Positions 1-7,510 of a stretch of DNA of 56,623 nucleotides are shown in pieces (within the stretch, counting starts at the first letter, position 1; each line of letters starts with the position of its first letter). Below the pieces are notes generated by a model. The model searched no databases. It was given only the letters and a program-made list of their open reading frames with translations, and was not told where the DNA came from. This DNA comes from CAVRJC01 sp964505725 (GTDB lineage Bacteria > Actinomycetota > Acidimicrobiia > IMCC26256 > DASPTH01): positions 1 to 56,623 of the forward strand of contig CAZDJK010000051.1 of NCBI GenBank assembly GCA_964505725.1, in the 5' to 3' direction. A program made the position numbers and the translations under genes.

Positions 1-225
1 CGCCTGCTGCGCGAGGGCCATCGGATGCTTCGGGAACGTGCGGACCACCGCGGTGCCGAGCTCGATGTCGGGCACCTCCCGGCCCACCATCGCGAGGACG
101 GTGAGCGGCTCGAAGCCGAGGCCGTCGGTGAGCCACGCCGACGTGTAGCCGCTGTCGCGCGCCGCGGACACGAAGCTCGTGATGTCGTCGACCGTGGTGC
201 CCTCGATCAACCGGCCGAAGCGCAT
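1..225 (-). CDS. Luciferase-like (LLM class) flavin/F420-dependent oxidoreductase, N-terminal part
   Basis: The first 75 codons of a reverse-strand gene whose remainder lies left of the window. The start ATG is at 223-225 and the protein begins MRFGRLIEG. It shows the first strand and helix of the luciferase-like TIM barrel (a stretch on turning toward the substrate, then SAWLTDGLGFEPL) and the second strand with an EVPDIELGTAVV pattern, as seen in F420-dependent members of the family. Members use reduced flavin or F420 to oxidise or reduce small molecules; the substrate cannot be told. It may share a transcript with the amidase upstream of it (ends 275), 49 bases away on the same strand. Three more family members occur in this window. 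Confidence 0.8.
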   Translation of the reverse strand, partial: MRFGRLIEGTTVDDITSFVSAARDSGYTSAWLTDGLGFEPLTVLAMVGREVPDIELGTAVVRTFPKHPMALAQQA

Positions 226-274
226 CCGCTCAGTCAAGCATCGGCGCGCGCTGCGGGTGGCCGGTCCCGGTGCG

Positions 275-1720
275 TCAGTAGCCGGGAGGCGGCTCGAACC
301 GGTTCCAGTCTCGCTCGAGGAGCTGCGCGAACTGCAGCGGCGTGCGGTCCTCCAGGTACGGGCCGATCGCCTGCAGGCCGAGCGGGAGCCCGCGCCGGTC
401 GAGGCCGGCGGGGAACGCGGTCGACGGTTGCCCGGCGAAGATCGCCCACATCGGGTAGACGAAGTTCGCCAGGTACGGCACCGGGTGCCCGTCCACCTCG
501 AGCTCGCGGTCGACATTCGCACCGCTGGCGTGCGGGAAGGCGGCGTCGAGCACCATCGGGCCGATCAGCAGGTCCCATTCGTCGAAGAACGCGCGCCAGG
601 CTTCGCGCGCCAGCTCCCGACGTCGCATCAGCGCCAGGAGCTCCACCGCGTCGAGCGTCATGCCCGGCGCCATCGCGGCGATGAAGCGGCTCGATGACGC
701 GCTCGCGCGCGCGGCCGACGCCTCGCGTTCGGCGCGGGGCTGGCCGGGCGACGTCATGATCGCCAGCGTGGCCAGGTAGTCCTCGACGTACGCCTCGAAG
801 TCGAGGTCGGGCATGGCGACGGCCACCCGCGCACCGGCGTGCGCGCAGTGCGCTGCCAGCTCGTCGACCCGAGCGGACATGTCGCTCGAGGGCGCGACCC
901 ACGGCATCGGGGGCATGACCGCGACCCGGAAGTCGCGGAGTCGCGTGTGGCGCGCCGGCGGCAGCTCCAGCCGCCACGCCACCCCTTCACCGACGACCGG
1001 GCCCGCGATGACATCCAACAGCAGCTCGAGGTCGGTTGCGCTGCGCGCGAGCGGCCCCTGCACGCCCATCACGAACGCCGGGTTCGGCAGGTCTGCGAGC
1101 GGGAACGCCCCCGTGCGCGGCACCGCGGTCTCCGACGGCCGGTGGCCGTACACGCCGCAGTAGGCCGCGGGCACCCGGATCGACCCTCCGATGTCGCTCC
1201 CGACCTCGAGCGGGGTGAGCCCCGCGGCGAGCGCGGCGCCGCCTCCCCCGGTGCTCCCGCCCGGCGTGCGGTCGAGCGACCACGGGTTGTTGGTACGACC
1301 GTAGATCGGGCTGTCGGCCTGCCAGTCGGCGAGCGCCACGGGGACGTTGGTCTTGCCGAGCAGGCACCCGCCCGCCGCGAACACGCGCGCCGCGACCACT
1401 CCGTCGGACGCCGGCTCGTGGTCACGGAACACCTCGAGCCCGGCCGATTGGGGGAGCCCCGCGACCTGGGTCGACTCCTTCAACGTGAGCGGGACCCCGA
1501 GGAGGGCGCGGCGCTCGCCGCGCGCCCGCGCCGAGTCGGCCGCCTGCGCGCTCGCGCGGGCACGCGCCGGGGTGGGCACCGCGATCGCGTGCAGGTCGCC
1601 GTCGTGCTCGTCGATCCGGGCGAGGTGCTCCTCCACGAGCTCGACCGAGGAGATCCGGCCCGACCCCAGCGCGTCGAGCATCTCGGTCGCGGTGCTGAAC
1701 GGTCCGATCGGGCCGACCAC
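275..1720 (-). CDS. Amidase signature family enzyme
   Basis: A 481-residue amidase-signature hydrolase expected to cleave a carboxamide to acid and ammonia in the cytoplasm. The Ser-cisSer-Lys triad is complete: Lys81 in VPLTLKES, Ser156 in GGSTGGGG and Ser180 in GSDIGGSIR. The usual second Ser of GGSSGG is Thr here, which is tolerated because the triad uses the first Ser. Length is normal for the family. There are no GatB/GatC partners, so this is a stand-alone catabolic amidase rather than the tRNA amidotransferase. The start is GTG at 1720, only 3 bases after the stop of the GAF-phosphatase gene, so both are probably on one transcript. The substrate is unknown. Confidence 0.9.
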   Translation of the reverse strand: MVGPIGPFSTATEMLDALGSGRISSVELVEEHLARIDEHDGDLHAIAVPTPARARASAQAADSARARGERRALLGVPLTLKESTQVAGLPQSAGLEVFRDHEPASDGVVAARVFAAGGCLLGKTNVPVALADWQADSPIYGRTNNPWSLDRTPGGSTGGGGAALAAGLTPLEVGSDIGGSIRVPAAYCGVYGHRPSETAVPRTGAFPLADLPNPAFVMGVQGPLARSATDLELLLDVIAGPVVGEGVAWRLELPPARHTRLRDFRVAVMPPMPWVAPSSDMSARVDELAAHCAHAGARVAVAMPDLDFEAYVEDYLATLAIMTSPGQPRAEREASAARASASSSRFIAAMAPGMTLDAVELLALMRRRELAREAWRAFFDEWDLLIGPMVLDAAFPHASGANVDRELEVDGHPVPYLANFVYPMWAIFAGQPSTAFPAGLDRRGLPLGLQAIGPYLEDRTPLQFAQLLERDWNRFEPPPGY

Positions 1721-1723
1721 TGC

Positions 1724-2995
1724 CTACTCCCGTGCGCGCCGGACGACCACCAGCGCGATGTCGTCCTCGGGCTCGCGGTCGCCCACGAGCTCGCGCATCA
1801 CGTCGCGCGCGACCTGGGCGGGCGCGTCGGGTGTCACGGCCGCGCGGACGCGCTCCAGGCCCACGTCGATCGACTCGCCGCGACGCTCGACGAGGCCGTC
1901 GGTGTAGAAGGCGAGGACCGTGCCGGGAGGCACGTCGAGCGCGGTGGAGGACCGCCGCACGTCCGCGCCCGTCCCGAGCGGCGTGCCGACGTCGACCTCC
2001 GCCAGCACGGTGGGTGACCCCGGCACCGCGATCGCGGGCGGTGGGTGGCCCGCGAGCGCGAGCTGGAGACGGTCGAATGGTGGGTGCGTGGCCGCCAGTG
2101 CGACGGTCGCGATCGAGCCGATCTCGAAGTGGGTCACCTTGCGGTCGACCAGGTCGAGCACGTCTTCGGGAGGGAGCTCGAGCATCGTGTACGCGCGTAG
2201 CGCGCTGCGGATCCGGCCCATCACGACCGCGGCGTGGATCCCGTGACCGGCGACGTCACCGGTCACGATCCAGAGCTGGCCCGACGGCAGCGTGAACACG
2301 TCGTACCAGTCGCCGCCGACGGTGCCGTTCTGCGCCGGCACGTAGCGTGCGCTGACCTCCAGGCCCGGAGACGCCGGCAGCGCGCTCGGCAGCAGGCTCC
2401 GCTCGAGGAGGAGGGCCGCGGCCCGCTCGATGGCCAGCTGGCGGGTCTGCACCGCGCCCGCGACCCGGCCTGCGACGACCTCGAGCAGCAGCACGTCGTC
2501 GGGCCCGAACGCGCGGTCCACGAGCCGCCCGACGTGGATCACGCCGAGGAGCCGGTCGCCCGCGAGGAGCGGCACCCCGAGCATCACCTTGATGCCCTTC
2601 TCCCACAGGATCGGGTTCGTCACCGTGGTGGCGTCGACCCGCTCCAGGAGGATCGGCCCCCGGGTGGCCGCGATCCGCCCGGCGAAACCGCTACCGAGCG
2701 GCACCCGAACTCCTTGACGGACCTCCTCCTCGATCCCGCGGGCCGCTCTCGCCACGAGCTCTCGCGGGCCGTCGAGGAGCAGGACGGCAGCCGTGTCGGC
2801 CTCGAGGATCTCCTGGACCCGGCTCAACAGCTCGTCGAGCAGGTCTTCGACCTCGAGCCGGGTGAGCGCGGTGTCGGTGAGGGACTCGAGCGCGACAAGC
2901 CGCTCGTCGCTGGTCCTGTGCTCCGGTCCGGGGCCCGACATCGCCGAATCGTAAACGACGTCCAATTCATCGCTGATCTCGTGGCTTCGCTCCAC
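1724..2995 (-). CDS. GAF domain plus PP2C (SpoIIE/RsbU-type) serine phosphatase
   Basis: A 423-residue protein with a GAF sensor domain (about residues 45-190) and a C-terminal SpoIIE-like PP2C phosphatase (about 200-420). Metal-binding motifs are visible: GGDWYD (227-232), GDVAGHG (246-252), then AGHPPP, FYTDGLVERR and DDIALVVV. In this family such enzymes dephosphorylate anti-sigma-factor antagonists in partner-switching stress pathways. No anti-sigma kinase or single-domain STAS protein lies next to it, so its partners must be elsewhere. It has no membrane segment, so the GAF domain probably senses a cytosolic ligand or redox state. The GTG at 2995 is the longest start; an ATG at 2941 would drop 18 poorly conserved residues. 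Confidence 0.88.
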   Translation of the reverse strand: MERSHEISDELDVVYDSAMSGPGPEHRTSDERLVALESLTDTALTRLEVEDLLDELLSRVQEILEADTAAVLLLDGPRELVARAARGIEEEVRQGVRVPLGSGFAGRIAATRGPILLERVDATTVTNPILWEKGIKVMLGVPLLAGDRLLGVIHVGRLVDRAFGPDDVLLLEVVAGRVAGAVQTRQLAIERAAALLLERSLLPSALPASPGLEVSARYVPAQNGTVGGDWYDVFTLPSGQLWIVTGDVAGHGIHAAVVMGRIRSALRAYTMLELPPEDVLDLVDRKVTHFEIGSIATVALAATHPPFDRLQLALAGHPPPAIAVPGSPTVLAEVDVGTPLGTGADVRRSSTALDVPPGTVLAFYTDGLVERRGESIDVGLERVRAAVTPDAPAQVARDVMRELVGDREPEDDIALVVVRRARE

Positions 2996-3048
2996 TGCGT
3001 ACCCGGCTCCCCCGTGCTCGATCCCACGGGTGTGGAAAGATCAGGAGC

Positions 3049-3054
3049 GGGAGG
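3049..3054 (+). promoter_or_regulatory. Strong Shine-Dalgarno GGGAGG
   Basis: GGGAGG lies 7 bases before the ATG at 3062. It serves the 15-codon ORF and not the cyclase GTG at 3106, which has no Shine-Dalgarno of its own. This is the main reason to think the short ORF is translated. Confidence 0.6.
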
Positions 3055-3061
3055 TGGTTCC

Positions 3062-3109
3062 ATGCGAGTGAAGGACAACGCGGAGCCGATCCACTGGAAC
3101 CGTCGGTGA
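3062..3109 (+). CDS. 15-residue ORF translationally coupled to the cyclase
   Basis: A short ORF, MRVKDNAEPIHWNRR, with an excellent ribosome binding site and a TGA that overlaps the GTG of the cyclase (GTGA, 4 bases shared). Many genuine gene pairs in this window use the same overlap. The cyclase start has no Shine-Dalgarno, so the ribosome may reach it by re-initiation after this ORF. It could be a leader peptide that tunes cyclase translation, a real micropeptide, or chance. It is not a frameshifted N-terminus, because the paralogous cyclase ending at 48900 starts at an equivalent position. Confidence 0.4.
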   Translation: MRVKDNAEPIHWNRR

Positions 3110-4050
3110 CGCGTCCCGCGTCGCTTCCGACGTTCGACGAGCTGCCCGTCCGTCCCGACGCGCCCGCGCACTCGTCGTGGGGGCTCTGGGGCGACGACGA
3201 CCGCCTCGGGTGCCTCAACCTGTTGACGCCCGAACGCGCCGTCCGCGGCGCCGGCCTCGTTCGGCGCGGCGCGGTGTTCCCGCTCGACTGGGAGCTCGAC
3301 CTCCCGCATCCGCCGTTGTTCGGCCGGCCCGCGCTCCGACACCGCGTGGGTCACGACGACGTGCTCGACGACTTCAACACGCAGTCGTCGACCCAGTGGG
3401 ACGGGTTCCGCCACATAGGGGTGCGGGACCGTCACTACAACGGCTTCGCGGGCGAGGAGCACGGCGTCGACCACTGGGCTCGCAAGGGGCTCGTCGGCCG
3501 GGGCGTCCTCGCCGACGTCGGTGCCCGGCGCGAGCGCGAGGGCCGTCCGCTCGACTTCCTGACGCGCGAGGAGATCACCGCCGACGAGCTGCTCGCGGTG
3601 CTCGACGACCAGCACGTCGCACTGGAACCGGGTGACGTGCTCGTCATCCGGTTCGGCTGGATCGAGTGGTACCTCGGGCTCGCCCCGGAGGTGCGGGAGA
3701 AGCTGAGCCGGCTGCGCGCCCCGCGGTGCCCCGGCCTCGCGGCCGGCGAGCCCATGGCGCGCATGCTCTGGGACCACCACGTCGCCGCGGTCGCCTCCGA
3801 CACGCCGACGCTCGAGGCATCCCCCTTCGCGACCGGCATGAGCGACGAGGAACGCGGCGACGATCCCTTCGTCACGCTCCACCACGTGCTCCTCCCGCTG
3901 CTGGGGATCCCCATCGGCGAGCTGTGGGATCCACGCGCGCTGGCCGCCGACTGCGCCGGCGACGGCGTCTACGAGTTCCTCGTCACGTCGTCGCCGCTCC
4001 ACCTGCGCGGCGGGGCCGGCACACCGCCGAACGCCCTCGCGGTGAAGTGA
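3106..4050 (+). CDS. Cyclase family protein (kynurenine-formamidase-like hydrolase)
   Basis: A 314-residue member of the cyclase (PF04199) family, metal-dependent hydrolases related to bacterial kynurenine formamidase. It has the long-form family landmarks SSWGLWGDDDRLGCLN, QSSTQWDGFRH in place of the HxGTHxD metal motif, and VGRGVLADV, plus a C-terminal TPPNALAV. Members open cyclic amides or imides or hydrolyse formamides; the substrate here is unknown. A close paralog is encoded at 48900-49841 on the other strand, and the two share most of these motifs. The GTG start overlaps the stop of a 15-codon ORF. The amidase nearby suggests amide degradation as a shared theme. Confidence 0.85.
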   Translation: MTRPASLPTFDELPVRPDAPAHSSWGLWGDDDRLGCLNLLTPERAVRGAGLVRRGAVFPLDWELDLPHPPLFGRPALRHRVGHDDVLDDFNTQSSTQWDGFRHIGVRDRHYNGFAGEEHGVDHWARKGLVGRGVLADVGARREREGRPLDFLTREEITADELLAVLDDQHVALEPGDVLVIRFGWIEWYLGLAPEVREKLSRLRAPRCPGLAAGEPMARMLWDHHVAAVASDTPTLEASPFATGMSDEERGDDPFVTLHHVLLPLLGIPIGELWDPRALAADCAGDGVYEFLVTSSPLHLRGGAGTPPNALAVK

Positions 4051-4091
4051 CCGGGCCGGCCGAGGCGAATCGGCGAGTCCACCGGTCGGGC

Positions 4092-4097
4092 TAGAGT
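4092..4097 (+). promoter_or_regulatory. Candidate -10 element TAGAGT for the monooxygenase
   Basis: TAGAGT fits the actinobacterial -10 pattern TANNNT and lies 38 bases before the monooxygenase ATG, in the 85-base gap after the cyclase. No convincing -35 is visible. Confidence 0.3.
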
Positions 4098-4135
4098 CCC
4101 GCCACACGTTGGCGCCCCTGAGAGGGAGGCAGTCG

Positions 4136-5782
4136 ATGACCGACGTCGCGACGGAGCGGGACGAGGGTCGGCGCGTGTCCGTCGACTTCGACGTGATCGT
4201 GATCGGCGCGGGGTTCGCGGGCCTCTACATGCTGCACCGCCTCCGTGAGCTGGGCCTCACCGCCCGCGTGTTCGAAACCGGCGACGGCGTGGGCGGCACG
4301 TGGCACTGGAACCGCTACCCGGGCGCCCGCTGCGACGTCCAGAGCATCGAGTACTCGTTCAGCTTCTCCGACGAGATCCAGCAGGAGTGGGAGTGGACCG
4401 AGCTCATGCCGTCGCAGCCCGAGGTCGAGCGCTACCTCAACTGGGTGAGCGACCGGCTCGACTTGCGACGCGACATCCAACTCTCGACCCGGGTGACCGC
4501 GGCGACGTTCGACGAGCGCTCCGAGACGTGGTCGGTCGAGACCGAGACAGGTGACCACGCCACCTCGCGGTTCGTGGTCGCCGCGACCGGTTGTCTCTCC
4601 GCCCCGCTCGAGCCCGACATCCCGGGCCTGCACTCCTTCGCGGGCGACACGCTCTACACCAATCGCTTCCCCAAGGAGGGCTACGACTTCTCCGGGAAGC
4701 GCGTCGCCGTCGTCGGGACGGGGTCGTCGGGAGTGCAGAGCATCCCGGTGATCGCCGCCGACGCCGGTCACCTGTACGTGCTCCAGCGCTCGGCCGCGTA
4801 CACCCTCCCGTCCAACACGCGCCCGCTCGAGCCCGGCGAGCTCGACGCGCTGAAGTCGGAGTACCCCGAGATCCGGCGCCAGCAGCGGGAGGCGTTCGCG
4901 GGCACGGTCCGGTTCGGTGCCTTCGCCGCGTTCGCCAACACTGCGAACCGCAACATCCTCGACGCGACGGAGGAGGAGCGCCTCCAGGCGCTGGACGAGC
5001 GCGGGTGGTTGGGCCCGTTCGGTTGGTCCGACGTCATGGTGGACATCGACGCCAACCGGGTGGCGACCCGGCTGTACGGAGAGATGATCCGTCGCTCCGT
5101 GCACGATCCCGCGGTCGCCGAGACGCTCGTGCCGCAGTACCCGTTCGGTTGCAAACGGCCCGTCATCGACGTGGGCTACTTCGAGACCTTCAACCGCGAC
5201 AATGTGACCCTCGTCGACCTCAAGAAGGAGCCGATCGTCGAGATCACGCCGGAGGGGATCACCACCCGCAACCGGGCGCTGGAGCTCGACGTGATCGTGC
5301 TCGCGACGGGGTTCGACGCCATGACCGGCGCGCTGACCCGCATCGACATCCGGGGCCGCGACGGCGTGCTGCTACGCGACACGTGGGCCGAGGGGCCGCG
5401 CACGTACCTGGGTCTGCAGGTTGCAGGCTTCCCGAACCTGTTCACCGTCACCGGGCCCGGCAGCCCGTCGGTGCTCACCAACATGGTCACCTCGATCGAG
5501 CAGCACGTGGACTGGATCACCGACTGCCTCGCGTACCTGCGCGACCACGGCCTGCACGTGATCGAGGCCGACGCCGACGCCCAGGACGCGTGGGTCGAGC
5601 ACGGCGCCGCGATCGTCGCGGGCCGCATCAGCACCCACCCCAGCTGCAGCTCCTGGTACCTCGGCGCCAACATCCCCGGGAAGACGCGTGTGTACATGCC
5701 GTACGGAGGCGGGCTCCCCGCCTATCGCGAACGCTGCGCCAACGTCGCCGCCGCGGGGTACGAGGGATTCGCGCTGAGCTGA
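4136..5782 (+). CDS. Flavin-dependent monooxygenase of the Baeyer-Villiger (CHMO-like) family, variant fingerprint
   Basis: A 548-residue FAD/NADPH monooxygenase expected to insert oxygen next to a ketone or oxidise a related substrate. It has the FAD Rossmann motif GAGFAG (24-29), the BVMO signature GGTWHWNRYPG with Asp67 (53-67), the NADP Rossmann motif GTGSSG (194-199), and a late ATGFDAMTGA. The class fingerprint FxGxxxHTxxWP reads FAGDTLYTNRFP (168-179), so the conserved His is Tyr174 and the Trp is Phe178. That substitution may change the activity. The ATG at 4136 was chosen because GAGAGGGAGG precedes it. The flavin reductase and luciferase-like genes follow on the same strand. Confidence 0.9.
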   Translation: MTDVATERDEGRRVSVDFDVIVIGAGFAGLYMLHRLRELGLTARVFETGDGVGGTWHWNRYPGARCDVQSIEYSFSFSDEIQQEWEWTELMPSQPEVERYLNWVSDRLDLRRDIQLSTRVTAATFDERSETWSVETETGDHATSRFVVAATGCLSAPLEPDIPGLHSFAGDTLYTNRFPKEGYDFSGKRVAVVGTGSSGVQSIPVIAADAGHLYVLQRSAAYTLPSNTRPLEPGELDALKSEYPEIRRQQREAFAGTVRFGAFAAFANTANRNILDATEEERLQALDERGWLGPFGWSDVMVDIDANRVATRLYGEMIRRSVHDPAVAETLVPQYPFGCKRPVIDVGYFETFNRDNVTLVDLKKEPIVEITPEGITTRNRALELDVIVLATGFDAMTGALTRIDIRGRDGVLLRDTWAEGPRTYLGLQVAGFPNLFTVTGPGSPSVLTNMVTSIEQHVDWITDCLAYLRDHGLHVIEADADAQDAWVEHGAAIVAGRISTHPSCSSWYLGANIPGKTRVYMPYGGGLPAYRERCANVAAAGYEGFALS

Positions 5783-5790
5783 GGAGCACG

Positions 5791-5844
5791 ATGGACTGGA
5801 GCCGCGTCCGTCTCGACACCGGCCTACGACCGGGCGACGCGTGA
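5791..5844 (+). CDS. 17-residue ORF translationally coupled to the flavin reductase
   Basis: MDWSRVRLDTGLRPGDA, with GAGGAG 4 bases before its ATG and a TGA sharing GTGA with the GTG at 5841. The flavin reductase start has no Shine-Dalgarno of its own. The arrangement copies the 15-codon ORF at 3062, which makes chance less likely, but no conservation has been shown. Confidence 0.38.
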   Translation: MDWSRVRLDTGLRPGDA

Positions 5845-6341
5845 CCGCGGCGACGGAGAGCTTCGACGCCATCACGGGCGGAACCGAGCGCGCGTCGTAC
5901 GTGGTGACGACGGCGGCCGACGGCGGGAACGCCGGGTGCCTCGTGGGGTTCGCCACCCAGTGCAGCATCCACCCCCCGCGGTTCGGTGTCTGGTTGTCGA
6001 AGCTCAACCGCACCTACCGGGTCGCGCGGTCGGCCACGACGCTCGTCGTCCACCTCCTGCGGCACGACGACGGCGATCTCGCCGAGCGCTTCGGAGGCGA
6101 CACGGGGGACGACGTCGACAAGTTCGCCGACATCGTCTGGCACCCGGGCCCCGACGGCTGCCCGGTGATCGACCGCCTGGACTGGTTCGCGGGCTCCGTC
6201 GTCGACCGCTACGACTCCGGGGACCACGTGGGGTTCCTGCTGTCACCGTCCGGAGGCGAGTGCCGACGACCCGACGCGGCCCAGCTCCCGCCGTCGGTCG
6301 TCGGCGAGATCGACGCCGGTCATCCGATCCCCGGCCGCTGA
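5841..6341 (+). CDS. Flavin reductase-like domain protein
   Basis: A 166-residue protein of the flavin_reductase/NtaB type that binds FMN in a split beta-barrel. It opens with an ITGGTERASYVVTTA segment, followed by GFATQCSIHPPRFGVWLSK, the usual flavin phosphate-binding region, and then VVHLL and WFAGSVVDRYDSGDH, which match the family's second half. It could supply reduced flavin to a neighbouring luciferase-like enzyme or act as a flavin-dependent reductase itself. It lies 58 bases after the monooxygenase gene and 8 bases before the luciferase-like gene. The GTG start has no Shine-Dalgarno and overlaps the stop of a 17-codon ORF. Confidence 0.85.
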   Translation: MTAATESFDAITGGTERASYVVTTAADGGNAGCLVGFATQCSIHPPRFGVWLSKLNRTYRVARSATTLVVHLLRHDDGDLAERFGGDTGDDVDKFADIVWHPGPDGCPVIDRLDWFAGSVVDRYDSGDHVGFLLSPSGGECRRPDAAQLPPSVVGEIDAGHPIPGR

Positions 6342-6349
6342 GGCGCCAC

Positions 6350-7138
6350 GTGCCCCTCCAGGTCGACCTGCTGCTCGACGCGTTCGGCGCGCGCTGGGCC
6401 GATCTACGCGACGCGGCGCGAGCCGCGCGCGAAGCGGGCTTCCGCGGCATCTGGGTGTTCGACCACGTCGACGGGCGCGTGTACGACGCGCCCCACGTGC
6501 TCGAGTGCTGGACCGTCCTGAGCGCGCTCGCGGCGCTGGTGCCCGACGTCACCCTCGGCCCGCTCGTGCTCAACGTCGCCAACCGGACCGCGGGGGTGTT
6601 GGCCGCGATGTCGGCGACCCTGCAGGACGTGTGTGGCGGTCGTCATCTCCTCGCGATCGGCGCCGGCGCGCGTCCGGGCACGCCGTACGCGCGCGAGCAG
6701 GAGGCGCTCGGACTCCCGGTGTACGGCGACGCCGAACGGCGGGTCCGCGTCGGCCGCTACGTGGAGGATGTCCGGCGCTCGTGGCGCGCGCCCGGCTTCC
6801 TCCACCCCGAACCGGAGCCGCCGATCCTGCTCGCCGCGTTCGGGCCGAAGATGGCAGAGCTCGCGGGACGGGTCGGTGACGGCGTGAATGCGCGCGCCGA
6901 GGATCCCCGTCTTGACGAGCTGGTGGAGATCGCGCGCGGCGCGCACCACGATGCCGGCCGCGACGGCGCCCCGCTGCTCGTCACCACGTTCGCGTCGTTC
7001 GACGAGCACTGGCTCGCGCCCGAGTCGTCCGAGCGTGAGGGCCTCGAGTCGCTGGGCGTGGACCGCTTGATCCTGTTCGCGAGCCCGCCGTTCGACCGCA
7101 CGCGCTTGGCCGCTGCAGGGGCACTGCTGGACGCGTAG
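6350..7138 (+). CDS. Luciferase-like (LLM class) oxidoreductase
   Basis: A 262-residue luciferase-like barrel protein. Visible landmarks are AREAGFRGIWVFDHVDG, a strand VTLGPLVLNVANRT, GGRHLLAIGAGARPG (the conserved glycine-rich turn of the family) and PPILLAAFGPKMAELAGRVGDGVNA. It is somewhat shorter than the usual 290-340 residues, with a reduced C-terminus. GTG at 6350 is the start, 8 bases after the flavin reductase stop; the weak GAGGCGCC ahead of it is the only ribosome site. The flavin reductase next door suggests it uses flavin, but F420 cannot be excluded. Confidence 0.85.
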   Translation: MPLQVDLLLDAFGARWADLRDAARAAREAGFRGIWVFDHVDGRVYDAPHVLECWTVLSALAALVPDVTLGPLVLNVANRTAGVLAAMSATLQDVCGGRHLLAIGAGARPGTPYAREQEALGLPVYGDAERRVRVGRYVEDVRRSWRAPGFLHPEPEPPILLAAFGPKMAELAGRVGDGVNARAEDPRLDELVEIARGAHHDAGRDGAPLLVTTFASFDEHWLAPESSEREGLESLGVDRLILFASPPFDRTRLAAAGALLDA

Positions 7139-7150
7139 AGTTCCGACCCT

Positions 7151-7510
7151 CTGGAAATCTTCAAGGAGTTCACCTTCGAAGCCGCGCACCGGCTCCCGAA
7201 CGTTCCCCCCGGGCACAAGTGCGCGCGCCTGCACGGCCACTCCTTCCGGGTGTCGGTGCACATCTCGGGCCCGGTCGACGACCGGGTGGGATGGGTACGC
7301 GACTTCGCCGACATCACCGACGCGATGACCCCGGTCCTCGATTGCCTCGACCACTACTACCTGAACGACATCGAGGGGCTCGAGAACCCCACGAGCGAGG
7401 TGCTCGCGCGTTGGATCTGGGAGCGGCTCTGCCCGACCGTCGCCGAGCTGTCGCAGGTCGTCGTGCGCGAGACGTGCACATCCGGGTGCGTGTACCAGGG
7501 CGAGCCGTGA
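7151..7510 (+). CDS. queD: 6-carboxytetrahydropterin synthase-like protein (QueD/PTPS family), apparent CTG start
   Basis: A 119-residue protein close in motif and length to E. coli QueD, which converts dihydroneopterin triphosphate to 6-carboxytetrahydropterin. Zinc ligands His13, His28 and His30 are present (FTFEAAHRLP and RLHGHSF), with catalytic Cys24 in GHKC, LDHYYLNDI, and the C-terminal ETCTSGC. The in-frame stop at 7136 and the required FTFEAAH leave no ATG, GTG or TTG; CTG at 7151 gives exactly the family N-terminus, and the next start, GTG at 7250, would delete all zinc ligands. TAGAGT at 7136-7141 could be a -10, making the message almost leaderless. queC overlaps its end by 4 bases. 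Confidence 0.9.
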   Translation: MEIFKEFTFEAAHRLPNVPPGHKCARLHGHSFRVSVHISGPVDDRVGWVRDFADITDAMTPVLDCLDHYYLNDIEGLENPTSEVLARWIWERLCPTVAELSQVVVRETCTSGCVYQGEP

